DNA from: Bacillota bacterium
Lineage (GTDB): Bacteria; Bacillota; Clostridia; Lachnospirales; Lachnospiraceae
NCBI GenBank assembly: GCA_023407575.1
Contig: JAEYLX010000006.1
Span: 189,896-253,895 of the forward strand
Direction of reading: 5' to 3'
Length of the DNA stretch: 64,000 nt
The notes beneath the pieces were generated by a model, which ran no database searches, was not told the DNA's origin, and was given only the letters and a program-made list of their open reading frames with translations. How positions within the stretch are numbered: position 1 is the first letter of the stretch; every line of letters starts with the position of its first letter. Of the stretch, positions 17,747 through 26,048 are shown piece after piece. The translations under genes and the position numbers were made by a program.

Positions 17747-19942
17747 TTAGTCCTCAATTGCTATAAGGTGAATTAACTTGCCTTTATAGTCACCCCAAGG
17801 ATTTTCTATTAAAATGCCGGCGTTCATTAAAGTACTACCGTAATTAATAACTTCTGAACCCTCTATTCTATATTGTTTTTCTGGATTAAGCCCTTTTAAG
17901 CGAATTTTTCTGCTATGGCAGTTAGGCCTGTTCATTACCTGAATGAAAGTAACCAAAGCTTCCGACTTATCCTTTGAAATAATTTGCCAACAATCAAACT
18001 GATGATTGCTGAAATAAGAGGCAATGCGGTAGTAATCCCCTGTTCTAATCAAATCATTAAACTTATGATACATCTTTATCTGATTCGGAATCATAGCCCT
18101 GTCTTCCAACGAAATCTTTGTAACATCCAGTTCATATCCAAAGGTTCCCGCCAGTGCAACATATCCTCTGGTTTCAAACGGCGTATCTCTCCCTACCGTA
18201 TGGTTAGGGCAATCACTTACATGAGCTCCCATGGCTGATAATGGATATATCATTGCCGTACCTTCCTGTATCGCAAGTCTTTCAATCGCATCCGTATCAT
18301 CAGAACACCAAATCTGCGGACTATAAAACAACATACCCGCATCGAATCTTGCTCCTCCACCTGAACAATTTTCTAATAAAAGGTATGGGAACTCCTTTGT
18401 CAATCTTTCCTGCAATTCATATACTCCAAGTACATAACGGTGATACAGTTCACCTTGTCGGTCGGCAGGAAGCTCCACACCTCCAATATCACTTAGCGGT
18501 CTGTTCATATCCCATTTAACATATTCGATATTGGCACCTCTTAATATTGCTGCTATACTTTCATAAATATAATCTACCACTTCTCTTCTTGAGAAGTCCA
18601 ATACATACTGATTACGGGAAAGTCCGGCTACTCTTCCGGGAACTGATATTGCCCAATCCGGATGGGCTCTGTATAAATCCGAATCCGGTGATATCATTTC
18701 CGGTTCAAACCAGATACCAAACTTCATGCCCAATTTGTTTACTTCATCAACAAGATATTTCAGTCCTCCCTGAAGCTTGTCTTCATTAACCACCCAATCC
18801 CCTAATGCCATATTGTCACTGCTTCTACTGCCAAACCAGCCATCATCCATAACAAGCATTTCTATCCCCAGGGATGCCGATTCTTTTGCAATACTTATTA
18901 ATTTTTCGGTATCAAAATTAAAGTAAGTCGCTTCCCAATTATTTATCAAAATCGGACGTTTCTTATCCTTATATTCACCTCTAATTAAATGATTACGGTA
19001 CAAATCATGAAAGTTTCTGCTCATTCCGCCAATGCCCTCTTCGGAATATGTTAATACCACTTCCGGGGTCTGAAAACTGGCTCCTGATTCTAATTTCCAT
19101 CTAAAATCATAGGGATTAATACCAATAACAGCTCTAATATTATCAAACTGGCTCATTTCAACACTTGCTAAAAAATTTCCTGAATAAACCAGATTAAATC
19201 CATATATCTCGCCCACATCCTGTGTCGTACTCTTAGAAGCTAATGCCATAAAGGGATGATCTTGATGACTGGATTCTCCTCGAATAGAAGAGGTGCTCTG
19301 TTTCCCATATCCAACCTGTTTTCTCTGTATATGTCGCTCTCTCGCCCAGGAGCCATGAAGGGTAATTAGGTCAAACTCCAGATTGTCCATGTCCAGGCAA
19401 GCAGATAATGCCTTTGTTAAATAAATTTCTTCTGTTCCACTATTTATTATTTTAACGCTTCTGGTAACTGCATCCACCTCTTCAAATACCGTGTAAGTAA
19501 GGATCACCTCCAGATTTAAGATACAATCTTTACATAATAGCTCTAAAGTAGTACAAGCTTCTCCACTGCCAAAAGTCGCTGGTAAGCCCTCCAGTGTCGG
19601 TTTGCCCGCATATATCTTATGCGAAATATAGCTTAGCTGCAAAGAGGTATGCCCACCAAGAGTCTCAATTGCAATGCAATCTTCTCTGAAGTCACCGATT
19701 CCGTGTGTGGAATACTCTGTTGGAAAGCAGTCATAAAAGGATAACCGATCCCGATTATTTCTGGATGGAGTATACGGAGATTCTTCCAGCCTAATCAAGT
19801 GCTGTAGGTTATAATCGTCTATTTTTTTACCATAGTAGATATGCCCAACAAAAGCCTCCTCATCAACAATTCCAATGAGATAGCTTGTCTTTGGTGTATC
19901 TAGTTTAAATACTCTTTCCTGTTCATCATACATAATTCCCAT
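17747..19942 (-). CDS. alpha-galactosidase, GH36
   Basis: This enzyme removes alpha-1,6-galactose from galactomannan fragments or raffinose-family sugars. The 731-residue length and domain order are those of GH36 subgroup I: N-terminal beta-supersandwich (about 1-330), TIM barrel (about 330-640) and C-terminal beta-domain. Key motifs are MLVMDDGWFGSR (residues 363-373), YVKWDMNR with nucleophile Asp478, ENCSGGGARFD (524-534) and WCSDDTDAIERL with acid/base Asp548. There is no signal peptide, so it acts in the cytoplasm. It precedes the LacI-type gene. The ATG at 19942 follows AAGGAGAG. Confidence 0.95.
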   Translation of the reverse strand: MGIMYDEQERVFKLDTPKTSYLIGIVDEEAFVGHIYYGKKIDDYNLQHLIRLEESPYTPSRNNRDRLSFYDCFPTEYSTHGIGDFREDCIAIETLGGHTSLQLSYISHKIYAGKPTLEGLPATFGSGEACTTLELLCKDCILNLEVILTYTVFEEVDAVTRSVKIINSGTEEIYLTKALSACLDMDNLEFDLITLHGSWARERHIQRKQVGYGKQSTSSIRGESSHQDHPFMALASKSTTQDVGEIYGFNLVYSGNFLASVEMSQFDNIRAVIGINPYDFRWKLESGASFQTPEVVLTYSEEGIGGMSRNFHDLYRNHLIRGEYKDKKRPILINNWEATYFNFDTEKLISIAKESASLGIEMLVMDDGWFGSRSSDNMALGDWVVNEDKLQGGLKYLVDEVNKLGMKFGIWFEPEMISPDSDLYRAHPDWAISVPGRVAGLSRNQYVLDFSRREVVDYIYESIAAILRGANIEYVKWDMNRPLSDIGGVELPADRQGELYHRYVLGVYELQERLTKEFPYLLLENCSGGGARFDAGMLFYSPQIWCSDDTDAIERLAIQEGTAMIYPLSAMGAHVSDCPNHTVGRDTPFETRGYVALAGTFGYELDVTKISLEDRAMIPNQIKMYHKFNDLIRTGDYYRIASYFSNHQFDCWQIISKDKSEALVTFIQVMNRPNCHSRKIRLKGLNPEKQYRIEGSEVINYGSTLMNAGILIENPWGDYKGKLIHLIAIED

Positions 19943-20318
19943 ATTGTACTCTCCTTCTCATTTTAAAACTTTCTTTACTGCTAAAAGGAGCGTTTCCCCT
20001 TAATACCAACATATTCTAGGTATCTACGCTACTTTTTTTGACCAAATTATATGACAAATCGGTCAATGATTACTCATTTCTATGTACTTTGTTACTATTT
20101 AACTGTGATACTATACTAGTATTACACGGGTCATAATGTCAATATCATAAATTTATAACTATTCAAAACCTAGCTGCATAATTGATAAATTTGCCGTAAA
20201 AGCTGCTTTCAGCGAGAGTCAAACAGCTCATTTTCTAATATAAAAAAGTATGAGGTAGCAATATCTTTTCTGTTTCGCTAAAATAGCACTAATTATGATA
20301 AAGAAAGGATTAGCTTTT
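19943..20318. promoter_or_regulatory. intergenic region upstream of the alpha-galactosidase
   Basis: No gene is seen in these 376 bp. An imperfect palindrome (GTGATACTA ... TAGTATTACAC, 20105-20127) and a wider TTGACC/GGTCAA pair (20038-20043 and 20061-20066) are candidate operators for the LacI-type regulator. A TTGACA-like -35 on the minus strand lies near 20140, but no well-spaced -10 box accompanies it. Confidence 0.4.
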
Positions 20319-20418
20319 ATGACCACCCCTGATTATTTTGCATAGCAAAGGCTATTGCAAATAAATTAAATTCATGTATTAGCCTTTGCATATCCAAAGC
20401 TTTATAAGGAGATGCAAA
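20319..20418 (+). promoter_or_regulatory. possible leader-peptide attenuator before the DUF1062 gene
   Basis: An 8-codon reading frame (20319-20345, peptide MTTPDYFA) follows AAAGGA. Its stop codon touches a hairpin GCAAAGGCTA/TAGCCTTTGC (20345-20354 with 20380-20389). A second pairing, GCATATCC (20388-20395) with GGAGATGC (20408-20415, one mismatch), would hide the ribosome binding site AAGGAG of the next gene. The shared bases 20388-20389 make the two hairpins at least partly competing. This is the layout of a translational attenuator; function is inferred. Confidence 0.45.
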
Positions 20419-20661
20419 ATGAGCTATAAAAGAAAGTTTGAATATAGAATAATTCCCGAGGAATCCTACTCCATCCTTCGTAACTGCCCAACCTGTGGAT
20501 GTAAGTCAGTTTTTATTAACAGTAATCATTTTCGAGTTAACGCAAATGGAAACCGTATTGATGTATGGCTAATCTATCATTGTGAGAAATGTAAGCATAC
20601 TTATAATCTTACAATTCATGAAAGACTTAGGCCACAAGACATCTCACCGGAGCATTATTAA
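20419..20661 (+). CDS. DUF1062 family protein, N-terminal part (interrupted by in-frame TAA)
   Basis: The 80-residue product starts MSYKRKFEYRIIPEESYSIL and carries two CxxC pairs (CPTCG and CEKCK) forming a zinc ribbon, with FRVNANGNRIDVWLIYHCEKC between, as in DUF1062 proteins of about 190 residues. It stops at TAA 20659-20661, and the same frame continues with the C-terminal part, so the gene appears to be broken by one nonsense codon. AAGGAG 7 bp upstream supports the ATG at 20419 over 20386. Function of DUF1062 is unknown. It leads a plus-strand cluster with an acetyltransferase and a methyltransferase. Confidence 0.75.
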   Translation: MSYKRKFEYRIIPEESYSILRNCPTCGCKSVFINSNHFRVNANGNRIDVWLIYHCEKCKHTYNLTIHERLRPQDISPEHY

Positions 20662-20667
20662 AAATTC

Positions 20668-21012
20668 ATGGAAAATAATATTGATCTTGCTGTTGTGTAT
20701 GGAACAGATAAATCCGTCTTTGCCAAAAACAAGGCTGAAATAGATTATAATAACATGAAATATCAAATTCATTCCTTAAATTCTATTGGTAATATGAAGG
20801 ATACTTCAATTCGTTTTGAATTAGACGATCTCATAATTATTGAAAATCCCTTTGACTTAAAGATTAGAACTGATAAAATAGTTGCGGAGCTACTACGAAC
20901 TACACGAAACAAAGAAAAGCAACTAGAAAAAGCCGAAATGATTGTTATTAAGAATAATTCAATAGAACGTAATATTGAAATACTGATTAAAGGAGCTATT
21001 AACAATGAATAA
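20668..21012 (+). CDS. DUF1062 family protein, C-terminal part (same frame after the stop)
   Basis: This 114-residue frame follows the N-terminal part after two codons in the same phase. Its start, KFMENNIDLAVVYGTDKSVFAKN, matches the 'kFl.Nd..LA..ya.d' helix that normally continues the DUF1062 chain, so together they make one family-length protein of about 197 residues. The ATG at 20668 has no ribosome binding site, so it would need re-initiation or readthrough. Its end overlaps the acetyltransferase start by 8 bp, and the reading frame has stayed open, which argues that the stop is recent. Confidence 0.65.
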   Translation: MENNIDLAVVYGTDKSVFAKNKAEIDYNNMKYQIHSLNSIGNMKDTSIRFELDDLIIIENPFDLKIRTDKIVAELLRTTRNKEKQLEKAEMIVIKNNSIERNIEILIKGAINNE

Positions 21013-21880
21013 TAAATATACCATAGTAAAGGCTTATCAGGAGAACTCCTTACTTAGAAGTAGCTTTAATAAACTTGCTGGCGAAACCTTTGCTCTTAAT
21101 TTTGAGGATTGGTATCAGAATGGATATTGGAAAGATAAATACATCCCTTATTCCATTGTTGATGAGGGTATTGTTGTAGCTAATGTTTCAGCAAATATCA
21201 TGGATTTTGAGATTAATGGAACTATGAAAAGATATATACAAGTTGGCACCGTTATGACGAAAAGCTCTCATCGTAATCAAGGACTTAGCAGATGCCTAAT
21301 GGAAGAAGTCCTAAAGGACTATAAAGATAACGTAGATGGAATATTCCTTTTTGCAAATGACAGTGTTCTTGACTTCTATCCAAAGTTTGGTTTTCGTAAA
21401 GGAACCGAATACCAGTATACAAAGGATGTAGACGACCAGAATGAATTCTGCGCTGTTCCAACTCCAATGAAGAACAAGGACGACTGGAAGTTACTTGAAC
21501 AAGCTATTAAAGGTAGTGTATGTAATAGTAGTCTGGATTCTAGATTTAATATGGAGCTTATTATGTTCTATATCACTAAATTCATGAAGAATAATGTATT
21601 TTTTATTGAGAGTCAGAATGCTTATGTTATTGCAGAAATCAACGAGGATCAACTTAAGATTTTCAATGTATTTTCACCCGAAACATCAGATTTAGATCAA
21701 ATCATTAAGTGTTTTGGTCAACGAATTAAAAAGGTAGCACTGGCGTTTACACCCTTAGTTAAGAACAATTACACTAGCACTTTACAAACCAAAGAAGACA
21801 CTACTCTATTTCTTTTAGGCGAAGATTTTAAGGACTTCGAAGAATATAAAATGATGTTTCCGGAATTAGCCTATGCATAA
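21005..21880 (+). CDS. GNAT family N-acetyltransferase (two-domain type)
   Basis: The 291-residue protein carries the acetyl-CoA binding motif A of GNAT enzymes (VMTKSSHRNQGLSRCLMEEVL, about residues 83-103) and a motif B-like segment (FLFANDSVLDFYPKFGFRKG). The remaining 150 residues form a second, probably GNAT-like or SCP2-like, domain. The acceptor is unknown. It overlaps the preceding frame by 8 bp and is followed 37 bp later by a methyltransferase gene; this set resembles small-molecule modification or resistance clusters, which is inference only. Confidence 0.85.
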   Translation: MNNKYTIVKAYQENSLLRSSFNKLAGETFALNFEDWYQNGYWKDKYIPYSIVDEGIVVANVSANIMDFEINGTMKRYIQVGTVMTKSSHRNQGLSRCLMEEVLKDYKDNVDGIFLFANDSVLDFYPKFGFRKGTEYQYTKDVDDQNEFCAVPTPMKNKDDWKLLEQAIKGSVCNSSLDSRFNMELIMFYITKFMKNNVFFIESQNAYVIAEINEDQLKIFNVFSPETSDLDQIIKCFGQRIKKVALAFTPLVKNNYTSTLQTKEDTTLFLLGEDFKDFEEYKMMFPELAYA

Positions 21881-21917
21881 GAAAGTAACTTATTAATTTC
21901 ACCTTTTGGAGGAACCC

Positions 21918-22751
21918 ATGTTTGAGAAATTTACCCCTTATCTTTCAAAACCATTATTGTATGCAAATAGTACCAATCAATTTTGGAACGACGACCATAT
22001 TTCAATAAGCTTATTGGAAGCACATTTAAATACAGATTGGGAGGCAGCAAGTCGCAAAACTGAATTTATTGATAAGTCTGTCTCCTGGATTACAAGTATT
22101 GCTCCTCCCTCTTGTTTCAATTCTTTGTTAGATTTAGGCTGTGGACCAGGTTTATATGCGGAAAGATTTCGTACTTCAGGTTATCAGGTTACTGGAATAG
22201 ATTTTTCGAAACGGTCTATCTCTTATGCGAAGGAACAAACAACAATTAACAACAGCAATATTCAATATTTTTATCAAGATTATCTAACACTCGATTACTT
22301 AGATGCTTTTGATATTGTAACATTAATCTACTGTGATTACGGTGTCTTATCAACAATGGATAGAGCTACTCTATTGAGTAAGATTTATAATGCCCTTAAG
22401 CCAGGTGGCAAACTTGTCTTAGATGTATTTACACCAAAGCAACACCATGGAAAAGAAGAAAAAAATGACTGGCAATATCATGCAAACGGTGGTTTTTGGA
22501 GTAAGCAGAAACATCTTTGTTTAAATTCCTTTTATCGTTATGAGGAAGATAACACTATACTTAACCAAACTGTGGTCATAGAGGACGAAGTCATTAATTG
22601 CTATAATATCTGGGAACATTGTTTCACTGCTGAAACCTTGGCTTCTGAATTGCAGAAAGCTGGTTTTGGTAAAATTGATTTGTATAATGATGTTGCGGGT
22701 CAGGCTTACTCTACTGATGGCAATATTATGTGTGCTGTTTCTGTAAAATAA
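21918..22751 (+). CDS. class I SAM-dependent methyltransferase
   Basis: The 277-residue product has the Rossmann methyltransferase signature LLDLGCGPGLYAERF (motif I, about residues 71-85), an acidic motif II at VTGIDFSKRSISYAKE, and motif III around ALKPGGKLVLDVFTP. The substrate cannot be read from the sequence. The ATG at 21918 is preceded by GGAGGAACCC, which rules out the TTG at 21906 inside the binding site. It is the last gene of the DUF1062/acetyltransferase cluster and ends before a strong terminator. Confidence 0.88.
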   Translation: MFEKFTPYLSKPLLYANSTNQFWNDDHISISLLEAHLNTDWEAASRKTEFIDKSVSWITSIAPPSCFNSLLDLGCGPGLYAERFRTSGYQVTGIDFSKRSISYAKEQTTINNSNIQYFYQDYLTLDYLDAFDIVTLIYCDYGVLSTMDRATLLSKIYNALKPGGKLVLDVFTPKQHHGKEEKNDWQYHANGGFWSKQKHLCLNSFYRYEEDNTILNQTVVIEDEVINCYNIWEHCFTAETLASELQKAGFGKIDLYNDVAGQAYSTDGNIMCAVSVK

Positions 22752-22773
22752 AATCCCACCTTAATAATGCACC

Positions 22774-22810
22774 AAAAAAGGCAGTCTAGATGTAAGGCTG
22801 CCTTTAATAT
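22774..22810. terminator. bidirectional intrinsic terminator
   Basis: The stem AAAGGCAG (22777-22784) pairs with CTGCCTTT (22798-22805) around a 13-base loop, with A-rich and T-rich flanks. It lies between the convergent methyltransferase and nitroreductase genes and can serve both. Confidence 0.75.
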
Positions 22811-22813
22811 AAT

Positions 22814-23554
22814 TTATCTGAAATTATTTAGGTACTCACTTGCCGAGCGATTCATTTCTTTACAAAACTCTGACATATATTTTCTTTTGCAAAAGGCTTG
22901 GAGTTTATCTGTGAGATTTGTATCCGTATGTCCTGACTTTTCTTCCCGGCTTTGATGCATGAAACGATGCTCTTCCTGGCTTAACTTCTTATAAGTATTC
23001 TCGTACACAATATATTCTTCGTCATATCTGGAGGGCTTTTTACGATTCCTCTGCCCTTCGATTGGATATCCATATACTAACATTGCTGCTGGAAGCACAT
23101 ACTCCGGAAGATTAAGTACCTTTTTTATCTCTTCGTAGTTCTCAATAATATCCCCAATATAACAAGAACCAAGACCTAAGGATTCTGCTGCCACTACAGT
23201 ATTTTGTGCCGCAATTATCGCATCTGCGCAGGCAAGTAAAATGTCGCCTTCTCCCGGCGTTCTGGGATTGCATCCTTCATAAGTAAATGTATCATACCAA
23301 CGCTGATAATCTGCTAAAAATACCAAGACTAACGGTGCTTTTGCAATAAAGGGTTGATTGTCACAGAGCACAGCCAACTTTTCCTTTAATTCCTGATCTG
23401 TAATATCAAGAATAGAATACAACATCATGTTTCCAGCTGTAGGGGCTTCAAAGGCAGCTTGCAGAATTTCCTTCTTGATACCCTCTTCTATTTCTCTATC
23501 CTCAAACACCCTCACTGACTTTCTTTCCTTTATTTGTTTCATCGTTTCATTCAT
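22814..23554 (-). CDS. nitroreductase family protein (FMN-dependent oxidoreductase)
   Basis: The 246-residue protein begins with the nitroreductase signature IKERKSVRVFEDREI (residues 8-22) and AAFEAPTAGNMM, which contact FMN. Later motifs are VVAAESLGLGSCYIGDIIEN and VLPAAMLVYGYP. It should use NAD(P)H to reduce nitro-aromatics, quinones or flavins in the cytoplasm. The final 50 residues (after SRYDEEYIVYENTYKKLS) are a helical extension found in clostridial members. The gene is transcribed alone, away from the PfkB-type gene. Confidence 0.9.
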   Translation of the reverse strand: MNETMKQIKERKSVRVFEDREIEEGIKKEILQAAFEAPTAGNMMLYSILDITDQELKEKLAVLCDNQPFIAKAPLVLVFLADYQRWYDTFTYEGCNPRTPGEGDILLACADAIIAAQNTVVAAESLGLGSCYIGDIIENYEEIKKVLNLPEYVLPAAMLVYGYPIEGQRNRKKPSRYDEEYIVYENTYKKLSQEEHRFMHQSREEKSGHTDTNLTDKLQAFCKRKYMSEFCKEMNRSASEYLNNFR

Positions 23555-23884
23555 AGACTTTCTCCTTTATCGTATTAAGTTCTAAGTATATTTCAACTCA
23601 ATCCCACTATTTTCATCCATTGGAAACTATATACTAATATATACCATAGATTGATATTCCTTGTACATAGGCTATACAACTAAATCGTGATATTCAAAGC
23701 AAAATCAAGCATACAGCTAACTGTTATATGACATTTACAATTTAACACATTAATCGCTTCTTTTTACATCATTATATACATGGAAAATAAAGTCATGTAT
23801 CAATTATAATTAAGCTAAACATAGAGCATCATTTGATGGATGAATGGTACGCCTATGAAATCAAAGATAATAGGAGGCTTTACC
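23555..23884. promoter_or_regulatory. divergent intergenic region with an inverted repeat
   Basis: No gene lies in these 330 bp. ATACATG (23776-23782) and CATGTAT (23794-23800) form a 7-bp inverted repeat with an 11-bp spacer just upstream of TATAAT (23805-23810), which is a plausible -10 box and operator for the PfkB-type gene. No good -35 box is seen at 17 bp. Confidence 0.4.
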
Positions 23885-24769
23885 ATGAACTATATATATC
23901 TTTATGGACAGATAATGACAACACAAAGTTTTTTATTGTATGATCAATTTCCAAAAGCAGATTGTTATGCTGAAATTCGTGAAAAATATTATCTCTTAGG
24001 TGGTGAAACCGGTACAGCAGCGGCTATACTTGCTTCCCTGGGTTCTAATCTTGTTTTAGGAGGAACGCATCTTGGTGAAGAAAATGCATCCCTTATTCTG
24101 GACTATTTTAGTAATAAGTCCGTAGATACCAGTAAACTTGTGAATGAAAAAGGTTTTCCAGGTGTCGTGGACCATGTAATAATTGAAAGAGATACCCGTA
24201 CTGTTTTTGGTCAATTCGGTAAGTATTTTAGCAGAGAGCTTCCCTGGTTTGAGTTACCGGATGAAGATAGCATAAAAAATTGTTCCGTAGTCGGTACTGA
24301 TCCTTATTTTGGAGAGCAGATTGTTAGCTTATGTCGGAGGTATGAAAAAAAATATGCCACCATTGATTGTGCCTATGATAGCCAGTTAAATAAATACTGT
24401 TCTGTAAATGCAATCTCTCACCAGCATCTTAGGGATACTTATCCAAATAAAACAATTCAAGAACTCTATGAGTTTTATACTCAAAATTCAGAGGGATTAA
24501 TTATTTTTACTTTTGGTGCAAATGAAGTTATGTATGGGCGTAAGGATCAAGAGCCAAAGTATTTCAAACCTTATGCAGTGAACGTTGTAAGTACTCTAGG
24601 TGCAGGGGACAGCTTTAAAGCAGGAACCATCTACGCTCTACACATGGATATGGAGGATGATGAGCTTGTTCGCTTTGCTTGTGCAACTGCAGGATGTGCT
24701 TGTGAGAACTTCCCTATTCCATTAAATCCCCCTACCTTGGAGAAAATACATAAGCTGCAAAGTCTATAA
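23885..24769 (+). CDS. PfkB family carbohydrate kinase
   Basis: The 294-residue protein carries the C-terminal PfkB signature VSTLGAGDSFKAGTIYALH (about residues 236-254) with the anion-hole GAGD and the catalytic Asp. The N-terminal region has GGETGTAAAILASLGSNLVLGG, typical of ribokinase-like folds. It phosphorylates a sugar or nucleoside hydroxyl with ATP; the substrate is not clear, and no sugar-import genes are next to it. The ATG at 23885 follows AGGAGG by 8 bp, so the longer frame from 23840 is not needed. Confidence 0.88.
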   Translation: MNYIYLYGQIMTTQSFLLYDQFPKADCYAEIREKYYLLGGETGTAAAILASLGSNLVLGGTHLGEENASLILDYFSNKSVDTSKLVNEKGFPGVVDHVIIERDTRTVFGQFGKYFSRELPWFELPDEDSIKNCSVVGTDPYFGEQIVSLCRRYEKKYATIDCAYDSQLNKYCSVNAISHQHLRDTYPNKTIQELYEFYTQNSEGLIIFTFGANEVMYGRKDQEPKYFKPYAVNVVSTLGAGDSFKAGTIYALHMDMEDDELVRFACATAGCACENFPIPLNPPTLEKIHKLQSL

Positions 24770-24821
24770 GATATATCATTAATTCAATACAGCTTTAATA
24801 TAATAAAATATTTTTCTCCTA

Positions 24822-24863
24822 TGTGACATTATCACAGAATCCAAAATGTATTTAATGTATAAC
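24822..24863 (+). promoter_or_regulatory. Crp/Fnr-type palindrome at an activator position, with -10 box
   Basis: TGTGA-CATTA-TCACA (24822-24836) is a near-perfect Crp/Fnr-family half-site palindrome with a 5-base spacer. A -10 box TATAAC sits at 24858-24863, which would put the start of transcription near 24870 and centre the palindrome about 41 bp upstream, the class II activator position. No good -35 box is present, consistent with activation. A Crp/Fnr regulator gene lies just past the operon (26049-26720). Confidence 0.6.
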
Positions 24864-24895
24864 TTAATTATAACATTTATAAAGGAGCTGTTATT

Positions 24896-25207
24896 ATGTC
24901 AGTACTAACAATAACCAAGGAAAATTTTGAAAAAGAAGTTTTAAAATCGAAGGAGCCTGTATTACTTGATTTTTGGGCCACCTGGTGTGGACCCTGCAGG
25001 ATGGTATCCCCCATTATTGATGAAATTGCCGGTGAAGTTTCTAACGTAAAGGTAGGCAAAATTAATGTTGATGAGCAGCACGAATTAGCTTTAGCCTTTA
25101 AAGTTATGAGTATACCAACCTTAGCAATCGTAAAGGATGGAAAGGTAGTCCAAAGTTCTGTAGGTGCAAAGCCAAAGGCTGCAATTCTACAAATGATTAA
25201 CGGATAA
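24896..25207 (+). CDS. thioredoxin
   Basis: The 103-residue protein is a single thioredoxin domain with the active site FWATWCGPCRMVSP (Cys pair at about residues 31 and 34), the cis-proline loop MSIPTLAIVKDGK and no signal peptide, so it is cytoplasmic. It reduces protein disulfides. AAAGGAG precedes the ATG by 8 bp. It is the first gene of a three-gene operon with a ferredoxin and a membrane Fe-S protein, an arrangement that hints at ferredoxin-fed thiol reduction rather than the usual NADPH thioredoxin reductase partner (none is present). Confidence 0.93.
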   Translation: MSVLTITKENFEKEVLKSKEPVLLDFWATWCGPCRMVSPIIDEIAGEVSNVKVGKINVDEQHELALAFKVMSIPTLAIVKDGKVVQSSVGAKPKAAILQMING

Positions 25208-25213
25208 TCGCTT

Positions 25214-25411
25214 ATGAAAATAATGAAAATTGCGGTAGTTAACAAAAAGAATTGTGTAGCCTGTGGTGCTTGCGCAAGAAAATGTCCCCGAACTGCAATT
25301 AAGATTTATCATGGCAGTTATGCTATTGTAGATAAAGCCGCCTGTATTGGTTGTGGAAAATGTTCAAAAGCCTGTCCTGCAGATGCAATCCAAATGGAGG
25401 TGCCGGAATGA
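25214..25411 (+). CDS. 2[4Fe-4S] ferredoxin-like protein
   Basis: This 65-residue protein has two CxxCxxCxxxC(P) clusters: CVACGACARKCP and CIGCGKCSKACP, each able to hold one [4Fe-4S] centre. It is a small soluble electron carrier. It starts 6 bp after the thioredoxin stop; the first ATG has only a weak ribosome binding site, and a second ATG lies three codons later. Its stop overlaps the next start (ATGA), so it is coupled to the membrane protein. Confidence 0.92.
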   Translation: MKIMKIAVVNKKNCVACGACARKCPRTAIKIYHGSYAIVDKAACIGCGKCSKACPADAIQMEVPE

Positions 25412-25986
25412 AAAAGAAGCATTGGAATGATTATCTTTGGATTACATCTGCTGTTTATCTGGCATTGGGATTTTTTAATATACTATTTGCCTGGATTGGT
25501 ATGCTCTGTTTCTGTATCCCTCTTTTATTTGCTCTTATAGGGGGTAATAAGACTTATTGTAGTCACTATTGTGGCAGAGGGCAGCTATTTGAATTACTTG
25601 GAAGTAAACTTTATTTTTCAAAAGGACGCAAGACACCTAACTGGATGAAGCATAGGCTCTTTCGTTATTTGTTCTTACTTTTCTTCCTTACTATGTTTAT
25701 TATAATGATATGGAATACCTACTTAGTTGCTGCTAATGCCAACTCACTTTCGCAGATTGTTACTTTGTTCTGGTCCATAAAGCTCCCCTGGAATTGGGCA
25801 TATCATAATGAAATAGGGGGCTTTATAGCTCAATTCTCCTTCGGCTTTTACAGTGTTATGCTAACTTCCACATTACTTGGAGTTATTACCATGATTCTTT
25901 ACCGACCGAGATCCTGGTGTGTCTACTGCCCTATGGGAACAATGACACAACTCATTTGTAAAGCCAAAAGCTATCATAAAGAATAA
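25408..25986 (+). CDS. membrane Fe-S protein, NapH/NosR-like polyferredoxin remnant
   Basis: The 192-residue protein has about four hydrophobic helices (near residues 10-50, 82-102, 125-150 with a gap, and 150-168). Cysteine motifs YCSHYCGRGQLFE (about 50-62) and WCVYCPMGTMTQLIC (170-184) are those of NapH/YccM/NosR-type membrane proteins, in which paired CxxxCP motifs lie on the cytoplasmic side, but the usual C-terminal ferredoxin domain is missing and is instead encoded as the separate ferredoxin upstream. The ATG at 25408 follows GGAGGTGCCGGA; the longer frame overlaps the ferredoxin. It probably passes electrons between ferredoxin and a membrane or thiol partner. Confidence 0.8.
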   Translation: MKKKHWNDYLWITSAVYLALGFFNILFAWIGMLCFCIPLLFALIGGNKTYCSHYCGRGQLFELLGSKLYFSKGRKTPNWMKHRLFRYLFLLFFLTMFIIMIWNTYLVAANANSLSQIVTLFWSIKLPWNWAYHNEIGGFIAQFSFGFYSVMLTSTLLGVITMILYRPRSWCVYCPMGTMTQLICKAKSYHKE

Positions 25987-26000
25987 TATTACAACGTAAG

Positions 26001-26042
26001 AACAGCTTCCTATGCAAACCATTCGCAGGGGAAGCTGTTTTA
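26001..26042. terminator. bidirectional intrinsic terminator
   Basis: AACAGCTTCC (26001-26010) pairs perfectly with GGAAGCTGTT (26030-26039) and is followed by TTT. It separates the convergent thioredoxin operon and Crp/Fnr-type regulator. Confidence 0.8.
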
Positions 26043-26048
26043 GAGTTC

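Noticed and set aside
24877..25245. Minus-strand frame of 122 residues across the thioredoxin gene
   Set aside because: Antisense shadow of a clear thioredoxin with its active site.
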